From positions 186,001 to 250,000 of the forward strand of contig NZ_PVEN01000008.1 in NCBI RefSeq assembly GCF_002973525.1: 64,000 bases of DNA, written 5' to 3'. This DNA comes from Paraburkholderia sp. BL21I4N1. GTDB lineage: Bacteria > Pseudomonadota > Gammaproteobacteria > Burkholderiales > Burkholderiaceae. Positions 18,506-27,661 of the stretch are shown piece by piece (within the stretch, counting starts at the first letter, position 1; each line of letters opens with the position of its first letter). Both the position numbers and the translations under genes were made by a program. The notes under the pieces are model-generated. The model saw only the letters and a program-made list of their open reading frames with translations, ran no database searches and was not told the DNA's origin.

Positions 18506-19819
18506 TCAGGGATACAGGCCGCGCAGTTCGCGCGCTTCCAGAATCCGCTTACACGCGACGATAAACGCCGCGGTCCGCACCGATACCTTCTGTTCGCTCG
18601 ACACTTGCCACACGGCGGCAAACGCTTCGCGCATTACGCGTTCCAGACGCTGGTTGATCTCGTCTTCGGTCCAGAAGAAGCTCGAGAAGTCCTGCACCCA
18701 TTCGAAGTACGACACGGTCACGCCGCCGGCGTTGGCCACGACGTCCGGAATCACGAGAATGCCGCGATCATGCAGGATGTCGTCCGCTGCCGTGGTGGTC
18801 GGGCCGTTGGCGCCTTCCACGACGATCTTCGTCTTGATCTTGCCGGCGTTCTTTTCGGTGATCTGGTTTTCCAGCGCGGCCGGAATCAGGATGTCCGATT
18901 CGACGTTCCAGAATTCTTCGTTCGTGACGGCGTCCGCTTCCGCGAAACCGCCCACGCCACCCGTCTTCGCCACGTGGTCGAGCAGCGCCACCGCGTCGAT
19001 ACCGGTCGACTTGTACAGCGAGCCGGTGTGATCCTGCACCGCCACCAGCTTCGAGCCCGCTTCCTGGAACAGACGCGCGGCGATCCCGCCGACGTTGCCG
19101 AAGCCTTGCACCGCAATGCGTGCGCCTTCGATCTCGACACCGATGCGACGTGCCGCTTCGCTAGCGACCACGAACACGCCGCGGCCGGTGGCTTCACGAC
19201 GGCCCAGCGAACCGCCGAGCGTGATCGGCTTGCCGGTCACGACGCCCGTAGCCGTTTGGCCCTGGTTCATGGAGTACGTGTCCATCATCCACGCCATGAT
19301 CTGCTCGTTCGTGTTCACGTCCGGCGCGGGGATGTCGGTATTCGGTCCGATGATGATGCCGATTTCGCTGGTGTAGCGGCGCGTAACGCGCTCGAGCTCA
19401 CCACGCGACAACGTACGCGGGTCGACGCGGATACCGCCCTTCGCGCCGCCGTACGGCACGTTCACCGCGGCGTTCTTCACCGACATCCATGCCGACAGCG
19501 CCATCACTTCCGACAACGTCACGTCCTGGTGATAACGCACGCCACCCTTGCCCGGACCGCGCGACACGTTGTGCTGCACCCGATAGCCTTCGAAATGCGC
19601 GACCGTGCCGTTATCGAGTTCGATAGGCACGTCGACGATCAGAATGCGCTTCGGGCGCTTCAGGGTTTCGAGCCAGCGGGACAGGGAGCCGAGGTACGGC
19701 GCGACGCGGTCGACCTGGCGCAGGTAGTTGCCCCACGGGCCGAGGTCGTCTTTATTCAGGTAGGAGGGAACCGACTGCAACGTTGATGCGGATTGTGCGA
19801 CTTGCTGCTGGGAAGACAT
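18506..19819 (-). CDS. gdhA: Glutamate dehydrogenase (Glu/Leu/Phe/Val dehydrogenase family)
   Basis: Interconverts glutamate and 2-oxoglutarate plus ammonia. The 437-residue protein carries the active-site lysines K91 (GPGKGGVR), K115 and K127 (PYGGAKGGI) and a Rossmann motif (VQGFGNVGG, about 235). Its length and N-terminus fit the smaller GdhA class of beta-proteobacteria rather than the large NAD-GDH; cofactor use cannot be fixed by eye. With gltIJKL downstream and a LysR gene upstream it forms a glutamate uptake and deamination block. Confidence 0.93.
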   Translation of the reverse strand: MSSQQQVAQSASTLQSVPSYLNKDDLGPWGNYLRQVDRVAPYLGSLSRWLETLKRPKRILIVDVPIELDNGTVAHFEGYRVQHNVSRGPGKGGVRYHQDVTLSEVMALSAWMSVKNAAVNVPYGGAKGGIRVDPRTLSRGELERVTRRYTSEIGIIIGPNTDIPAPDVNTNEQIMAWMMDTYSMNQGQTATGVVTGKPITLGGSLGRREATGRGVFVVASEAARRIGVEIEGARIAVQGFGNVGGIAARLFQEAGSKLVAVQDHTGSLYKSTGIDAVALLDHVAKTGGVGGFAEADAVTNEEFWNVESDILIPAALENQITEKNAGKIKTKIVVEGANGPTTTAADDILHDRGILVIPDVVANAGGVTVSYFEWVQDFSSFFWTEDEINQRLERVMREAFAAVWQVSSEQKVSVRTAAFIVACKRILEARELRGLYP

Positions 19820-19965
19820 GAACGCTCCGGCGTTGATCGAATAGCAGCATTGTGGAAAAACGCCGATTTGAAATCCAATGCCGTTTCCTTATCCGATTAT
19901 GTTTTTTTTGCATAACCCTCAAGAAGCCGCAAATTTGCGTCGCGTGGAGGCAGGACGGCGGGAAC

Positions 19966-20922
19966 TCAGGCGCTGCGCTGCGCCAGTTCCTCCGAAACGA
20001 CATCCCATAGTTGTCGCACGAGAATCTGCCGCGCATCGTCGCTCTTCGCGGCGAGCTTGTCGCGATACAGGCGAATCTCCATGCTCAGCGTGAGCTGCCC
20101 CTCGGGCGTGCCGCGCGTCGCGCGATCGAGGCGGATCAGCTTGCCGTCGGCGACCGCGTCTTCCACCGCGCTGTGCGGCAGGAACGCGATGCCGTGGCCG
20201 GCCAGCGCCATCGCCTTGAGTCCTTCGGCCATGTCGGTTTCATACAGCCGGTCCAGATGCAGGCGCTCCGGCGCGTTGGCGAGAATCACCTCGGTCATGC
20301 GGCCCAGATATGCATTCGGCGTGTAGGACAGGTAAGGCGCAGGCGTCTCGGGCGTGCCCGGCAGCGTGTACCGCGGCCGGCCGGCGCGGCCCGGCGCGGA
20401 GAACGGGCTGATCGGCTCGTTGCCGAGCGTCAGCATGTCGTAGCGGCCCGGATCGAGCGCGACCGGATGGCTGGGATGGTGATAGCCCATCATCAGATCG
20501 CAGCCGCCTTCCACCAGCGCCAAGGCCGCGTCGTGCACGTTCAGCGCGCGCAGCCGGGTGTGGATCGGGCCCATCTGCGCTTCGATGCGCTGCAGCCAGC
20601 GCGGAAAGTATGTCAGCGAAAGCGTATGCGGCACCGCGAACTCGATGGTCGCCTGCGGCGTCGCCGTGTGGCCGCGCAGCAGCGCGCGGGCTTCGTGGAA
20701 CTGCGACAGCATCGCCAGCGCCTGCTCGTTGAACACCTGACCGGCCGCCGTCAAGCGTGTCGGATAAACCGAACGGTCGATCAGTTCGGTGCCGAGCCAC
20801 GCTTCGAGCGCCTGAATCCGTCGCGAGAAAGCCGGCTGCGTGACGTGGCGCAATTCGGCCGAGCGGCTGAAACTACGCGTTTCCGCGAGCGAAACGAAGT
20901 CTTCGAGCCATTTCAGTTCCAT
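19966..20922 (-). CDS. LysR-type transcriptional regulator, YjiE/HypT-like
   Basis: The N-terminal winged helix (residues 1-60, FSRSAELRHVTQPAFSRRIQ) is standard for LysR proteins, and the 318-residue length fits. The effector domain resembles the hypochlorite-sensing HypT (YjiE) branch: YTPNAYLGR, MAEGLKAMALAGHGIAFLP. That branch assignment rests on remembered motifs. The gene lies 146 bases upstream of gdhA in the same direction, so it may regulate the glutamate genes, or respond to oxidants independently; the sequence does not decide. It is divergent from purB. Confidence 0.85.
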   Translation of the reverse strand: MELKWLEDFVSLAETRSFSRSAELRHVTQPAFSRRIQALEAWLGTELIDRSVYPTRLTAAGQVFNEQALAMLSQFHEARALLRGHTATPQATIEFAVPHTLSLTYFPRWLQRIEAQMGPIHTRLRALNVHDAALALVEGGCDLMMGYHHPSHPVALDPGRYDMLTLGNEPISPFSAPGRAGRPRYTLPGTPETPAPYLSYTPNAYLGRMTEVILANAPERLHLDRLYETDMAEGLKAMALAGHGIAFLPHSAVEDAVADGKLIRLDRATRGTPEGQLTLSMEIRLYRDKLAAKSDDARQILVRQLWDVVSEELAQRSA

Positions 20923-21087
20923 GCGGGGCCTGCTGCCGGCAAGTGGTAAGAAGTCAGCATTCTAGTGGGTGCGGCGCGTTGGGCGGCGGCACGACCCCGG
21001 ACAACCCGGGCCAGGCGGCGTCCGGTGGTAAAATTCGCGGTTCCCGCAGTTTCCTCCGCGTCTTCACCCTTGCGTCACGCCCCCATC

Positions 21088-22476
21088 ATGTCCGACACCC
21101 GCCCCGACACCCTCTTCGCGCTGAACGCGCTCTCCCCGCTCGACGGCCGTTACGCGTCGAAAACCGAAGCCCTGCGCGAGTGGCTCTCGGAAGCCGCTTT
21201 CATGCGCAATCGCGTGACGGTCGAAATCCACTGGCTGATCGCGTTGTCGCACGCCGGTTTCGCCGAAGTGCCGCGCTTTTCCGAAGCGTCCGAACAGTTC
21301 CTGCTGCAACTGGCCGAACGCTTCACCGCGCACGACGCCGCGCGCATCAAAGACATCGAGCGCGTGACGAATCACGACGTGAAAGCCGTCGAATACTGGT
21401 TGAAGGAATCGGTCAAGGGTCAGGAAGAACTGGAACGCGCGAGCGAGTTCATCCACTTCGCGTGTACGTCGGAAGACATCAACAACACGTCGCACGGCCT
21501 GATGCTGGCCGGCGCCCGTGAACACGTGATCCTGCCGGCGCTGCGCTCGGTGCATCAGCGTCTCGTCGCGCTGGCCCATGCGCACGCCGAACAGCCCATG
21601 CTGTCGCGCACGCACGGCCAGCCGGCCAGCCCCACTACGCTCGGCAAGGAAATGGCGAACGTCGCCGCGCGTCTGGCACGCGCAATCGACCGGATCGCGA
21701 AGGTCGAACTGCTCGGCAAGATGAACGGCGCGGTCGGCAACTTCAACGCGCATCTGTCCGCGTATCCGGAGTTCGACTGGGAAAGCTTCTCGCGTGAAGT
21801 GGTGGAACAACGTCTGAAGCTCACGTTCAATCCGTACACGATCCAGATCGAGCCGCACGACTACATGGCCGAGCTGTTCGACGCGGTGTCGCGCGCCAAC
21901 ACGATCCTGCTGGATCTGGATCGCGACGTATGGGGATATATCTCGGTCGGTTACTTCAAGCAGCGCACGAAGGCCGGTGAAATCGGTTCGTCGACCATGC
22001 CGCACAAGGTCAATCCGATCGACTTCGAGAACTCGGAAGGCAATTTGGGGCTGGCGAACGCCACGCTGCGCCATCTCGCCGACAAGCTGCCTGTGTCGCG
22101 CTGGCAGCGCGACCTGACCGACTCGACGGTGCTGCGCAATATCGGCGTCGCGTTCGGTTACTCGCTGCTCGCGTACGACTCGCTGATTCGCGGTCTCGAC
22201 AAACTCGAAGTGAATGCCCAACGTCTGAACGAAGACCTCGACAATTGCTGGGAAGTGCTGGCGGAGCCGGTGCAAACGGTGATGCGCGTTTACGGCATCG
22301 AGAACCCGTACGAGCAGTTGAAGGAACTGACGCGCGGCAAGGGCATTACGCGCGAAGCGCTGCAAACCTTCGTGAGCGGCCTGGCAATTCCGCAAGACGC
22401 GAAAGATCGTTTGCTGGCAATGACGCCGGGTTCGTATATCGGCAAGGCCGTGGAGCTGGCGAAGCGGATTGCGTGA
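21088..22476 (+). CDS. purB: Adenylosuccinate lyase
   Basis: Acts twice in purine synthesis, releasing fumarate from SAICAR and from adenylosuccinate. The start chosen is ATG 21088 (462 residues, MSDTRPDTLFALNALSPLDG), which matches the E. coli-type enzyme; the frame is open further upstream but that part has no family similarity. The fumarase/aspartase signature SSTMPHKVNP lies at 301-310, and the catalytic HxH-type segment SRTHGQPASPTT near 172. A bidirectional terminator separates it from gntK. Confidence 0.97.
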   Translation: MSDTRPDTLFALNALSPLDGRYASKTEALREWLSEAAFMRNRVTVEIHWLIALSHAGFAEVPRFSEASEQFLLQLAERFTAHDAARIKDIERVTNHDVKAVEYWLKESVKGQEELERASEFIHFACTSEDINNTSHGLMLAGAREHVILPALRSVHQRLVALAHAHAEQPMLSRTHGQPASPTTLGKEMANVAARLARAIDRIAKVELLGKMNGAVGNFNAHLSAYPEFDWESFSREVVEQRLKLTFNPYTIQIEPHDYMAELFDAVSRANTILLDLDRDVWGYISVGYFKQRTKAGEIGSSTMPHKVNPIDFENSEGNLGLANATLRHLADKLPVSRWQRDLTDSTVLRNIGVAFGYSLLAYDSLIRGLDKLEVNAQRLNEDLDNCWEVLAEPVQTVMRVYGIENPYEQLKELTRGKGITREALQTFVSGLAIPQDAKDRLLAMTPGSYIGKAVELAKRIA

Positions 22477-22522
22477 AGTCGCGCCGTCATTGATCGATCA
22501 TCGCCTCGTTGTTTGAGGCATG

Positions 22523-22552
22523 AAAAAGACGCTCCTCGGAGCGTCTTTTTTT
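22523..22552. terminator. Bidirectional terminator between purB and gntK
   Basis: AAAAAGACGCTCC (22523-22535) pairs perfectly with GGAGCGTCTTTTT (22538-22550), with TC at the tip and further T residues. Works for both converging genes. Confidence 0.92.
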
Positions 22553-22583
22553 CAACCGTGTGTCGATGCGTCGCCGGACTAGC

Positions 22584-23081
22584 TTAGCGCTCTTCCACCT
22601 GCTTCAACACTTCCTCGACGATCTGTTCTGGCGTCAACTCGATGCTCACCGTGATCGCTTCATCCGGACCGGGCTCTTCCAGCGTATCAAGCTGGCTTTG
22701 CAGCAGCGACGGATCGAAGAAGTGCCCGGTACGCGTAGTCAGCCGCTCTTCCAGCACCTTGCGCGAGCCCTGCAGATAAACGAAACACACGTCTTTATCG
22801 CCGTTGCGCAGCACGTCCCGATACGAACGCTTCAACGACGAACACGTGAACACCGCCGTCTCGCCCGCCTTCTGCTTGTCCACGATCGCGGTACGGATCG
22901 TTTGCAGCCACGGCCAGCGATCTTCGTCGGTGAGTGGAATGCCGTGGTGCATCTTTTCCTTGTTGGCGGCGCTGTGAAACGCGTCGCCGTCGGTGAACGG
23001 GCATTGCAGGCGTTCCGCCAGCATTTCGCCAATTCTTGTCTTGCCGGCGCCCGACACGCCCATTGCGATCAGAATCATCAA
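22584..23081 (-). CDS. gntK: Gluconokinase
   Basis: Phosphorylates gluconate to 6-phosphogluconate, the entry compound for Edd. The 165-residue protein has the P-loop GVSGAGKT at residues 8-15 and the family motifs DGDAFHSAANKEKMHHGIPLTDEDRWPW and SSLKRSYRD. It starts seven bases after the permease gene ends, so uptake and phosphorylation are made together. It converges with purB. Confidence 0.96.
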   Translation of the reverse strand: MMILIAMGVSGAGKTRIGEMLAERLQCPFTDGDAFHSAANKEKMHHGIPLTDEDRWPWLQTIRTAIVDKQKAGETAVFTCSSLKRSYRDVLRNGDKDVCFVYLQGSRKVLEERLTTRTGHFFDPSLLQSQLDTLEEPGPDEAITVSIELTPEQIVEEVLKQVEER

Positions 23082-23088
23082 AAACTCC

Positions 23089-24522
23089 TTACACGACCGC
23101 CGCGAGTGCGAAGGTCAAACCCAACCCCATCAGCGAGATGATGGTCTCGAGGAGCGACCATGTCTTGAAGGTCTGCCCCACCGTCATACCGAAGTATTCC
23201 TTGATCAGCCAGAAGCCGCCGTCGTTCACGTGCGAGAAGATCAGTGAGCCCGAGCCCGTGGCCAGCACCAGCAATTCCGGCTGAACCTGCACGCCACCCG
23301 CGGCCGCGATCGGCGCGACGATGCCGCACGCCGTGGTCATGGCGACCGTGGCCGAACCCGTCGCGAGACGAATCAGCGCGGCGACCAGCCAGCCGAACAG
23401 CAGCGGCGACATATGCACCGAGGTGGCCACATTGACGATCTCCTTGGAAATACCGCTGTCCATCAGCACCCGACCGAAACCGCCGCCCGCGCCGACGATC
23501 AGAGTAATGCCCGCGATCGGCGCAAGACAGTCGCCGCAGAACTTCTGGATCTGCTCGCGCGTGAAGCCGCGGCTCGCACCGAAGGTCCAGAAGCTGACCA
23601 GCACGGCGATCAACAGCGCGACGTCCGAATTGCCGATGAAGCGCAGCAGATCGTTAGGCAACGTTTTCGGCTCGGTGATGAGGTCGGCCCAACTGCCTAT
23701 CAGCATCAGGATCACCGGCAACAAAACCGTGAACAGGGTGATGCCGAAGCTCGGCAGTTCGCGTTTCGGCGCGATGTTTTGTGCGCCGCTCTTCGCGGCG
23801 TCACTAGCGCCAGCAGCACCTGCCCCTCCGCCCGCAGCCACACCTGCTGCCGCGCCGCCAAGAAACTGCGCGGCAAGCGCGTTATCTTTCGGCAGCTTGA
23901 TATAACGGCTGATCAGCAACGCGAACAGCGGACCCGCGACGATCGCCGTTGGGATGCCCACGATCAACCCATAAGCGATCGTCTTGCCGATATCCGCGTG
24001 ATAGGCCTGCACCGCGAGCATCGCGGCCGGATGCGGCGGAATCAGACCATGCACGACTGAGAGACCCGCGACCATCGGCAGGCCGACCAGCAACAGCGAT
24101 TTATTGGTTCGCTTCGCGACGTTGAACGCGATCGGAATCAGCAGCACGAAGCCGACTTCGAAGAACACCGGCAAGCCGACGATGATCGCGACGACCATCA
24201 TCGCCCAGTGAATATGCTTCTCGCCGAACCAGTCGATCAGCGTCGTGGCAATGCGCTCGGCGCCGCCGGATTCGGCCATCATCTTGCCGAGCATGGTGCC
24301 GAGGCCCACCACGATCGCAATGTGCCCGAGCGTGTTGCCGTTACCCGTTTCGAACGATTTGACGATGGTCGCCATCGGCATGCCGGAGGCGAGCCCCAGC
24401 AGCAGCGACACGATAATGAGGACGAGGAACGGATACACCTTGTAGCGCGTGATCAGCAGGATCAGCAAGGCGATGGCGATCACGCCGAAGACCAGCAGCA
24501 GGCTGCCGTGGGTAGCTCCCAT
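23089..24522 (-). CDS. Gluconate:H+ symporter, GntP family
   Basis: Inner-membrane carrier importing gluconate or a related aldonate. The 477-residue protein is almost all hydrophobic segments, with family motifs VVGLGTMLGKMMAESGGAERIA, VHGLIPPHPAAML and SHVNDGGFW. A Gly/Ala-rich stretch (about residues 215-245, AAAGVAAGGGAGAAGASDA) interrupts the middle loop and is longer than in E. coli GntT; it is probably cytoplasmic and flexible. It is the first gene of the pair with gntK, behind the eda terminator. Confidence 0.93.
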   Translation of the reverse strand: MGATHGSLLLVFGVIAIALLILLITRYKVYPFLVLIIVSLLLGLASGMPMATIVKSFETGNGNTLGHIAIVVGLGTMLGKMMAESGGAERIATTLIDWFGEKHIHWAMMVVAIIVGLPVFFEVGFVLLIPIAFNVAKRTNKSLLLVGLPMVAGLSVVHGLIPPHPAAMLAVQAYHADIGKTIAYGLIVGIPTAIVAGPLFALLISRYIKLPKDNALAAQFLGGAAAGVAAGGGAGAAGASDAAKSGAQNIAPKRELPSFGITLFTVLLPVILMLIGSWADLITEPKTLPNDLLRFIGNSDVALLIAVLVSFWTFGASRGFTREQIQKFCGDCLAPIAGITLIVGAGGGFGRVLMDSGISKEIVNVATSVHMSPLLFGWLVAALIRLATGSATVAMTTACGIVAPIAAAGGVQVQPELLVLATGSGSLIFSHVNDGGFWLIKEYFGMTVGQTFKTWSLLETIISLMGLGLTFALAAVV

Positions 24523-24684
24523 GAAGCTCCTCCTTTTGCGTTATTGATTCTGAGTGCAGGACAAGCGGCCGGCACCTCGTCTCACGGCGACCTGCGCGAC
24601 GCCTGAAAACCGGGCTGACCGCGCGGACGCTGAATTTTACTGTCTGTTGCCGTAAAACGCCCGCCATTTGGACGCGCATATCGA

Positions 24685-24735
24685 AAAGGAGCCTCGCCGC
24701 GACAGCATGACTAGCTGTGTCGACGAGGCTCCTTT
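24685..24735 (-). terminator. Terminator after edd-eda
   Basis: Twelve paired bases (24685-24696 with 24724-24735), extended by further pairing of GCGACAGC with GCTGTGTC, then TTTT on the minus strand. It separates edd-eda from the permease gene. The remaining gap (24523-24684) should hold the gntP-gntK promoter. Confidence 0.8.
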
Positions 24736-24792
24736 GTGTCGGCCTGAAAAACGGACAAAAGCGCGGACTAAAGCGCGTGCGGTCCCGTGACC

Positions 24793-25440
24793 TTAATGCG
24801 AGGGTGCGGCCAACTGGCTCGCGGCACGCGCGAGACGCGTGACTTCGTCCCAGTTCTGCGCGGCCAGCGCGGCTTTCGGCGTGAGCCACGAACCGCCCAC
24901 GCAGACTACGTTCGGCAGCGACAGAAAATGCGTCGCTGTTTCAGCCGTGATGCCGCCGGTCGGGCAGAACTTCAGATTCGGGAACGGACCATGAAAAGCC
25001 TGCAGCATCGGCACGCCGCCGGCTTGCTGCGCCGGGAAGAACTTGACGATCTCATAGCCCAGTTCCAGCGCCTGGATGATGTCGCTCGGCGTCATTACGC
25101 CCGGCAGCAGCGGCAGGCCGGCGTCCTGAGCAGCCTTGTGCATGTCTTTCGTCAGGCCCGGCGAGACACCGAATTGCGCGCCCGCTTTCTTGGCTTGCGC
25201 GCAATGTTCGGGCTTCGTGATCGTGCCGACGCCGACCACGATGTCGTCGGCGAGCTGGCTCGCGCGTTCGATCGCTTCCAGGCCCGCCGCGGTGCGCAGC
25301 GTGATCTCCAGCACTTTCACGCCGCCCGCGTGCAGCGCGCGCGATACGTGTTCGCCCTGCTCGGCCGAGTCGAACGCGAGCACCGGAATCACCGGGCCGA
25401 GGCGCACGATATCGCTTACTGTTTTCGACGTCATAGTCAA
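24793..25440 (-). CDS. eda: KDPG/KHG aldolase
   Basis: Splits 2-keto-3-deoxy-6-phosphogluconate into pyruvate and glyceraldehyde 3-phosphate, the second Entner-Doudoroff reaction. The 215-residue protein has catalytic Glu45 (LEITLRT) and the Schiff-base Lys133 (EIVKFFPAQ), followed by the phosphate-binding PTGGIT. It starts 20 bases after edd. Confidence 0.96.
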   Translation of the reverse strand: MTMTSKTVSDIVRLGPVIPVLAFDSAEQGEHVSRALHAGGVKVLEITLRTAAGLEAIERASQLADDIVVGVGTITKPEHCAQAKKAGAQFGVSPGLTKDMHKAAQDAGLPLLPGVMTPSDIIQALELGYEIVKFFPAQQAGGVPMLQAFHGPFPNLKFCPTGGITAETATHFLSLPNVVCVGGSWLTPKAALAAQNWDEVTRLARAASQLAAPSH

Positions 25441-25460
25441 ACTCCTTGTTTCTGCAGCGT

Positions 25461-27365
25461 TTAGCTGGCTTGGGTGGTGCTTGTGTGGGTTTCGCTGTGT
25501 GCTTTGACTTGAGCGGCGTGGTGGGCCGGAACTTCGCCGACCATCGCGCCGAACACCGAGGCACCCAGCTCCGCCGGCGCGGCCGCCGCGCGGAACACAC
25601 CGAACAGTTCACGGCCGAAGCCGACTTCGTTTTCCGCCTGATGCTGCGGCACGGCGCCCTGACGCGCGGCCCATTCGGCTGCGTCGATCTCCACGTCGAG
25701 CACGCCGGCATCGGCGTCGATCACCAGTATGTCGCCCGTGCGCACCTTGCCGATCGGCCCTTGCAGCAGCGCTTCCGGCGACAGATGAATCACCGCCGGC
25801 ACCTTGCCCGACGCGCCCGACATGCGGCCGTCAGTAACCAGTGCGACATGGAAACCTTGATCCTGCAACACTCCGAGCAGCGGCGTCAAACGATGCAACT
25901 CAGGCATGCCGTTTGCGCGCGCGCCCTGGAAGCGCACCACCGCGATGAAATCACGCTTCAGCTCGCCTTTGTCGAAGGCCGCCTGCACCGCTTCCTGCGA
26001 ATCGAACACGATCGCCGGCGCCTTGACCTTGCGATGCTGCGCCGCCACCGCCGAAATCTTGATCACGCCCCGGCCGAGCTTGCCTTGCATCAGACGCAAA
26101 CCGCCGTCCGGCTGGAACGGCTCCTTGATGCCCCGCAGCACGGCCGTATCTTCGCTGGTCTGCGCGCCCGGCACCCATTCGAGCTTGCCGTCGAGCAGCT
26201 TCGGTTCTTCCGTGTAGTGCTTGAGGCCTTTGCCCGCGACGGTGTTGACGTCTTCGTGCAGCAAGCCGCCTTCCAGCAGATTGCGCACCAGGAACGCGAC
26301 GCCGCCGGCGGCGTGGAAGTGATTCACGTCGGCCTTGCCGTTCGGATAGATCTTGGCGAGCAGCGGCACCGCTTGCGACAGCGTGTCGAAGTCGTCCCAG
26401 TCGATCACGATGCCCGCCGCCCGAGCGATCGCGACGAGGTGCAGCGTGTGATTGGTCGAACCGCCCGTGGCCAGCAACGCGACGATGCCGTTGACGACCG
26501 CTTTCTCGTCGACCACATGGCCGATCGGCATGTAGTTGCCACGGTCCACCGTCAGATCGAGCACACGGCGCGCGGCTTGCGCGGTCAGCGCATCGCGTAG
26601 CGGCGTGTGCGGATGCACGAAGGCCGAACTCGGCAGATGCAAACCCATTACTTCCATCAGCATCTGATTGCTGTTCGCGGTGCCGTAGAACGTGCAGGTG
26701 CCATGGCTGTGATACGCGGCGGCTTCCGCTTCGAGCAGCGCGTCGCGGCCGCACTGGCCGGTGGCGAAGAGCTGGCGCGTCTTGGCTTTGTCGTCGTTCG
26801 AAAGGCCGCTGCCCATTGGACCTGCCGGCACGAAGATGGTCGGCAGATGGCCGAATTGCAGCGCGCCGATCAGCAGGCCCGGCACGATCTTGTCGCAGAT
26901 GCCGAGACACAACGCCGCGTCGAACATGTTGTGGGTGAGCGCGACCGCCGTGCTCATGGCAATCACTTCGCGCGAGAACAGCGACAACTCCATGCCCGCA
27001 TTGCCTTGCGTCACACCGTCGCACATGGCCGGCACGCCGCCCGCGAATTGCGCGACGCCGCCGTTCTCACGCGCGGCCTGCTTGATGATGTCCGGGTAGT
27101 TTTTGTACGGCGCGTGGGCCGACAGCATCTCGTTGTACGAGGACACGATGCCGATGTTCGGCTCGCGAATCTGCTTGATGACTAGCTTGTCGTTGCCTTC
27201 CAGACCCGCGAAACCGTGCGCCAGATTGGCGCAGGAGAGCGCGCCGCGCGCCGGGAACTTGCCCTGCGCCTGATGGATGCGGGCGAGGTACGCCTCGCGG
27301 GTGGGCTTGCTGCGCTCGATCACACGTTGCGTGACCTTCAACAATTGCGAATGCGGGGAAACCAT
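25461..27365 (-). CDS. edd: 6-phosphogluconate dehydratase
   Basis: First Entner-Doudoroff enzyme, an IlvD/Edd-family [4Fe-4S] dehydratase. The 634-residue protein is slightly longer than E. coli Edd (603). Cluster cysteines are visible in MCDGVTQG and CLGICDKI, and ATGGSTNHTLHL is the family signature. The C-terminal tail KAHSETHTSTTQAS is not conserved-looking. The gene faces hexR across 296 bases and a HexR-like operator lies 95 bases upstream of its start. Confidence 0.96.
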   Translation of the reverse strand: MVSPHSQLLKVTQRVIERSKPTREAYLARIHQAQGKFPARGALSCANLAHGFAGLEGNDKLVIKQIREPNIGIVSSYNEMLSAHAPYKNYPDIIKQAARENGGVAQFAGGVPAMCDGVTQGNAGMELSLFSREVIAMSTAVALTHNMFDAALCLGICDKIVPGLLIGALQFGHLPTIFVPAGPMGSGLSNDDKAKTRQLFATGQCGRDALLEAEAAAYHSHGTCTFYGTANSNQMLMEVMGLHLPSSAFVHPHTPLRDALTAQAARRVLDLTVDRGNYMPIGHVVDEKAVVNGIVALLATGGSTNHTLHLVAIARAAGIVIDWDDFDTLSQAVPLLAKIYPNGKADVNHFHAAGGVAFLVRNLLEGGLLHEDVNTVAGKGLKHYTEEPKLLDGKLEWVPGAQTSEDTAVLRGIKEPFQPDGGLRLMQGKLGRGVIKISAVAAQHRKVKAPAIVFDSQEAVQAAFDKGELKRDFIAVVRFQGARANGMPELHRLTPLLGVLQDQGFHVALVTDGRMSGASGKVPAVIHLSPEALLQGPIGKVRTGDILVIDADAGVLDVEIDAAEWAARQGAVPQHQAENEVGFGRELFGVFRAAAAPAELGASVFGAMVGEVPAHHAAQVKAHSETHTSTTQAS

Positions 27366-27459
27366 CGGAGCTCCTTCGTCGCTGGCCTTGAGGGACGCGT
27401 ACGCGCCGTGCCAGGTAGGTATCGCAGGGGATGTCGGATCAGTCGACCCACGTCATCTT

Positions 27460-27474
27460 AGTAGAAAAACTACA
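27460..27474 (-). promoter_or_regulatory. HexR-like operator upstream of edd
   Basis: Read on the minus strand the 15-mer TGTAGTTTTTCTACT matches the published HexR consensus TGTARTTWWWYTACA at 14 of 15 positions and is a near-perfect palindrome. It sits 95 bases before the edd start, in the edd/hexR divergent region, where a HexR repressor would control edd-eda. Confidence 0.75.
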
Positions 27475-27591
27475 AGATCGCAATGTGGGCTCGTGCTGCG
27501 TTGCCGCATCTTGCAAATATAAACAAGCCCATACTGGTAGCCCGTCTGCGGGGAATTGGTGAAACCTAGGGATAACACCTACGCATCGATT

Positions 27592-27628
27592 TGTAGTTTT
27601 TGTACCTTTTGTGGGGATCAGCTATAGT
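27592..27628 (+). promoter_or_regulatory. hexR promoter with overlapping HexR-like operator
   Basis: -35 TTGTAC (27600-27605), 17-base spacer, -10 TATAGT (27623-27628). The 15-mer TGTAGTTTTTGTACC at 27592-27606 matches the HexR consensus at 13 of 15 positions and covers the -35 box, a placement that predicts autorepression. The hexR ATG follows 34 bases after the -10. Confidence 0.68.
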
Positions 27629-27661
27629 CCACGCATTCTTCAGCATAGTGCGAGTTTTCCG

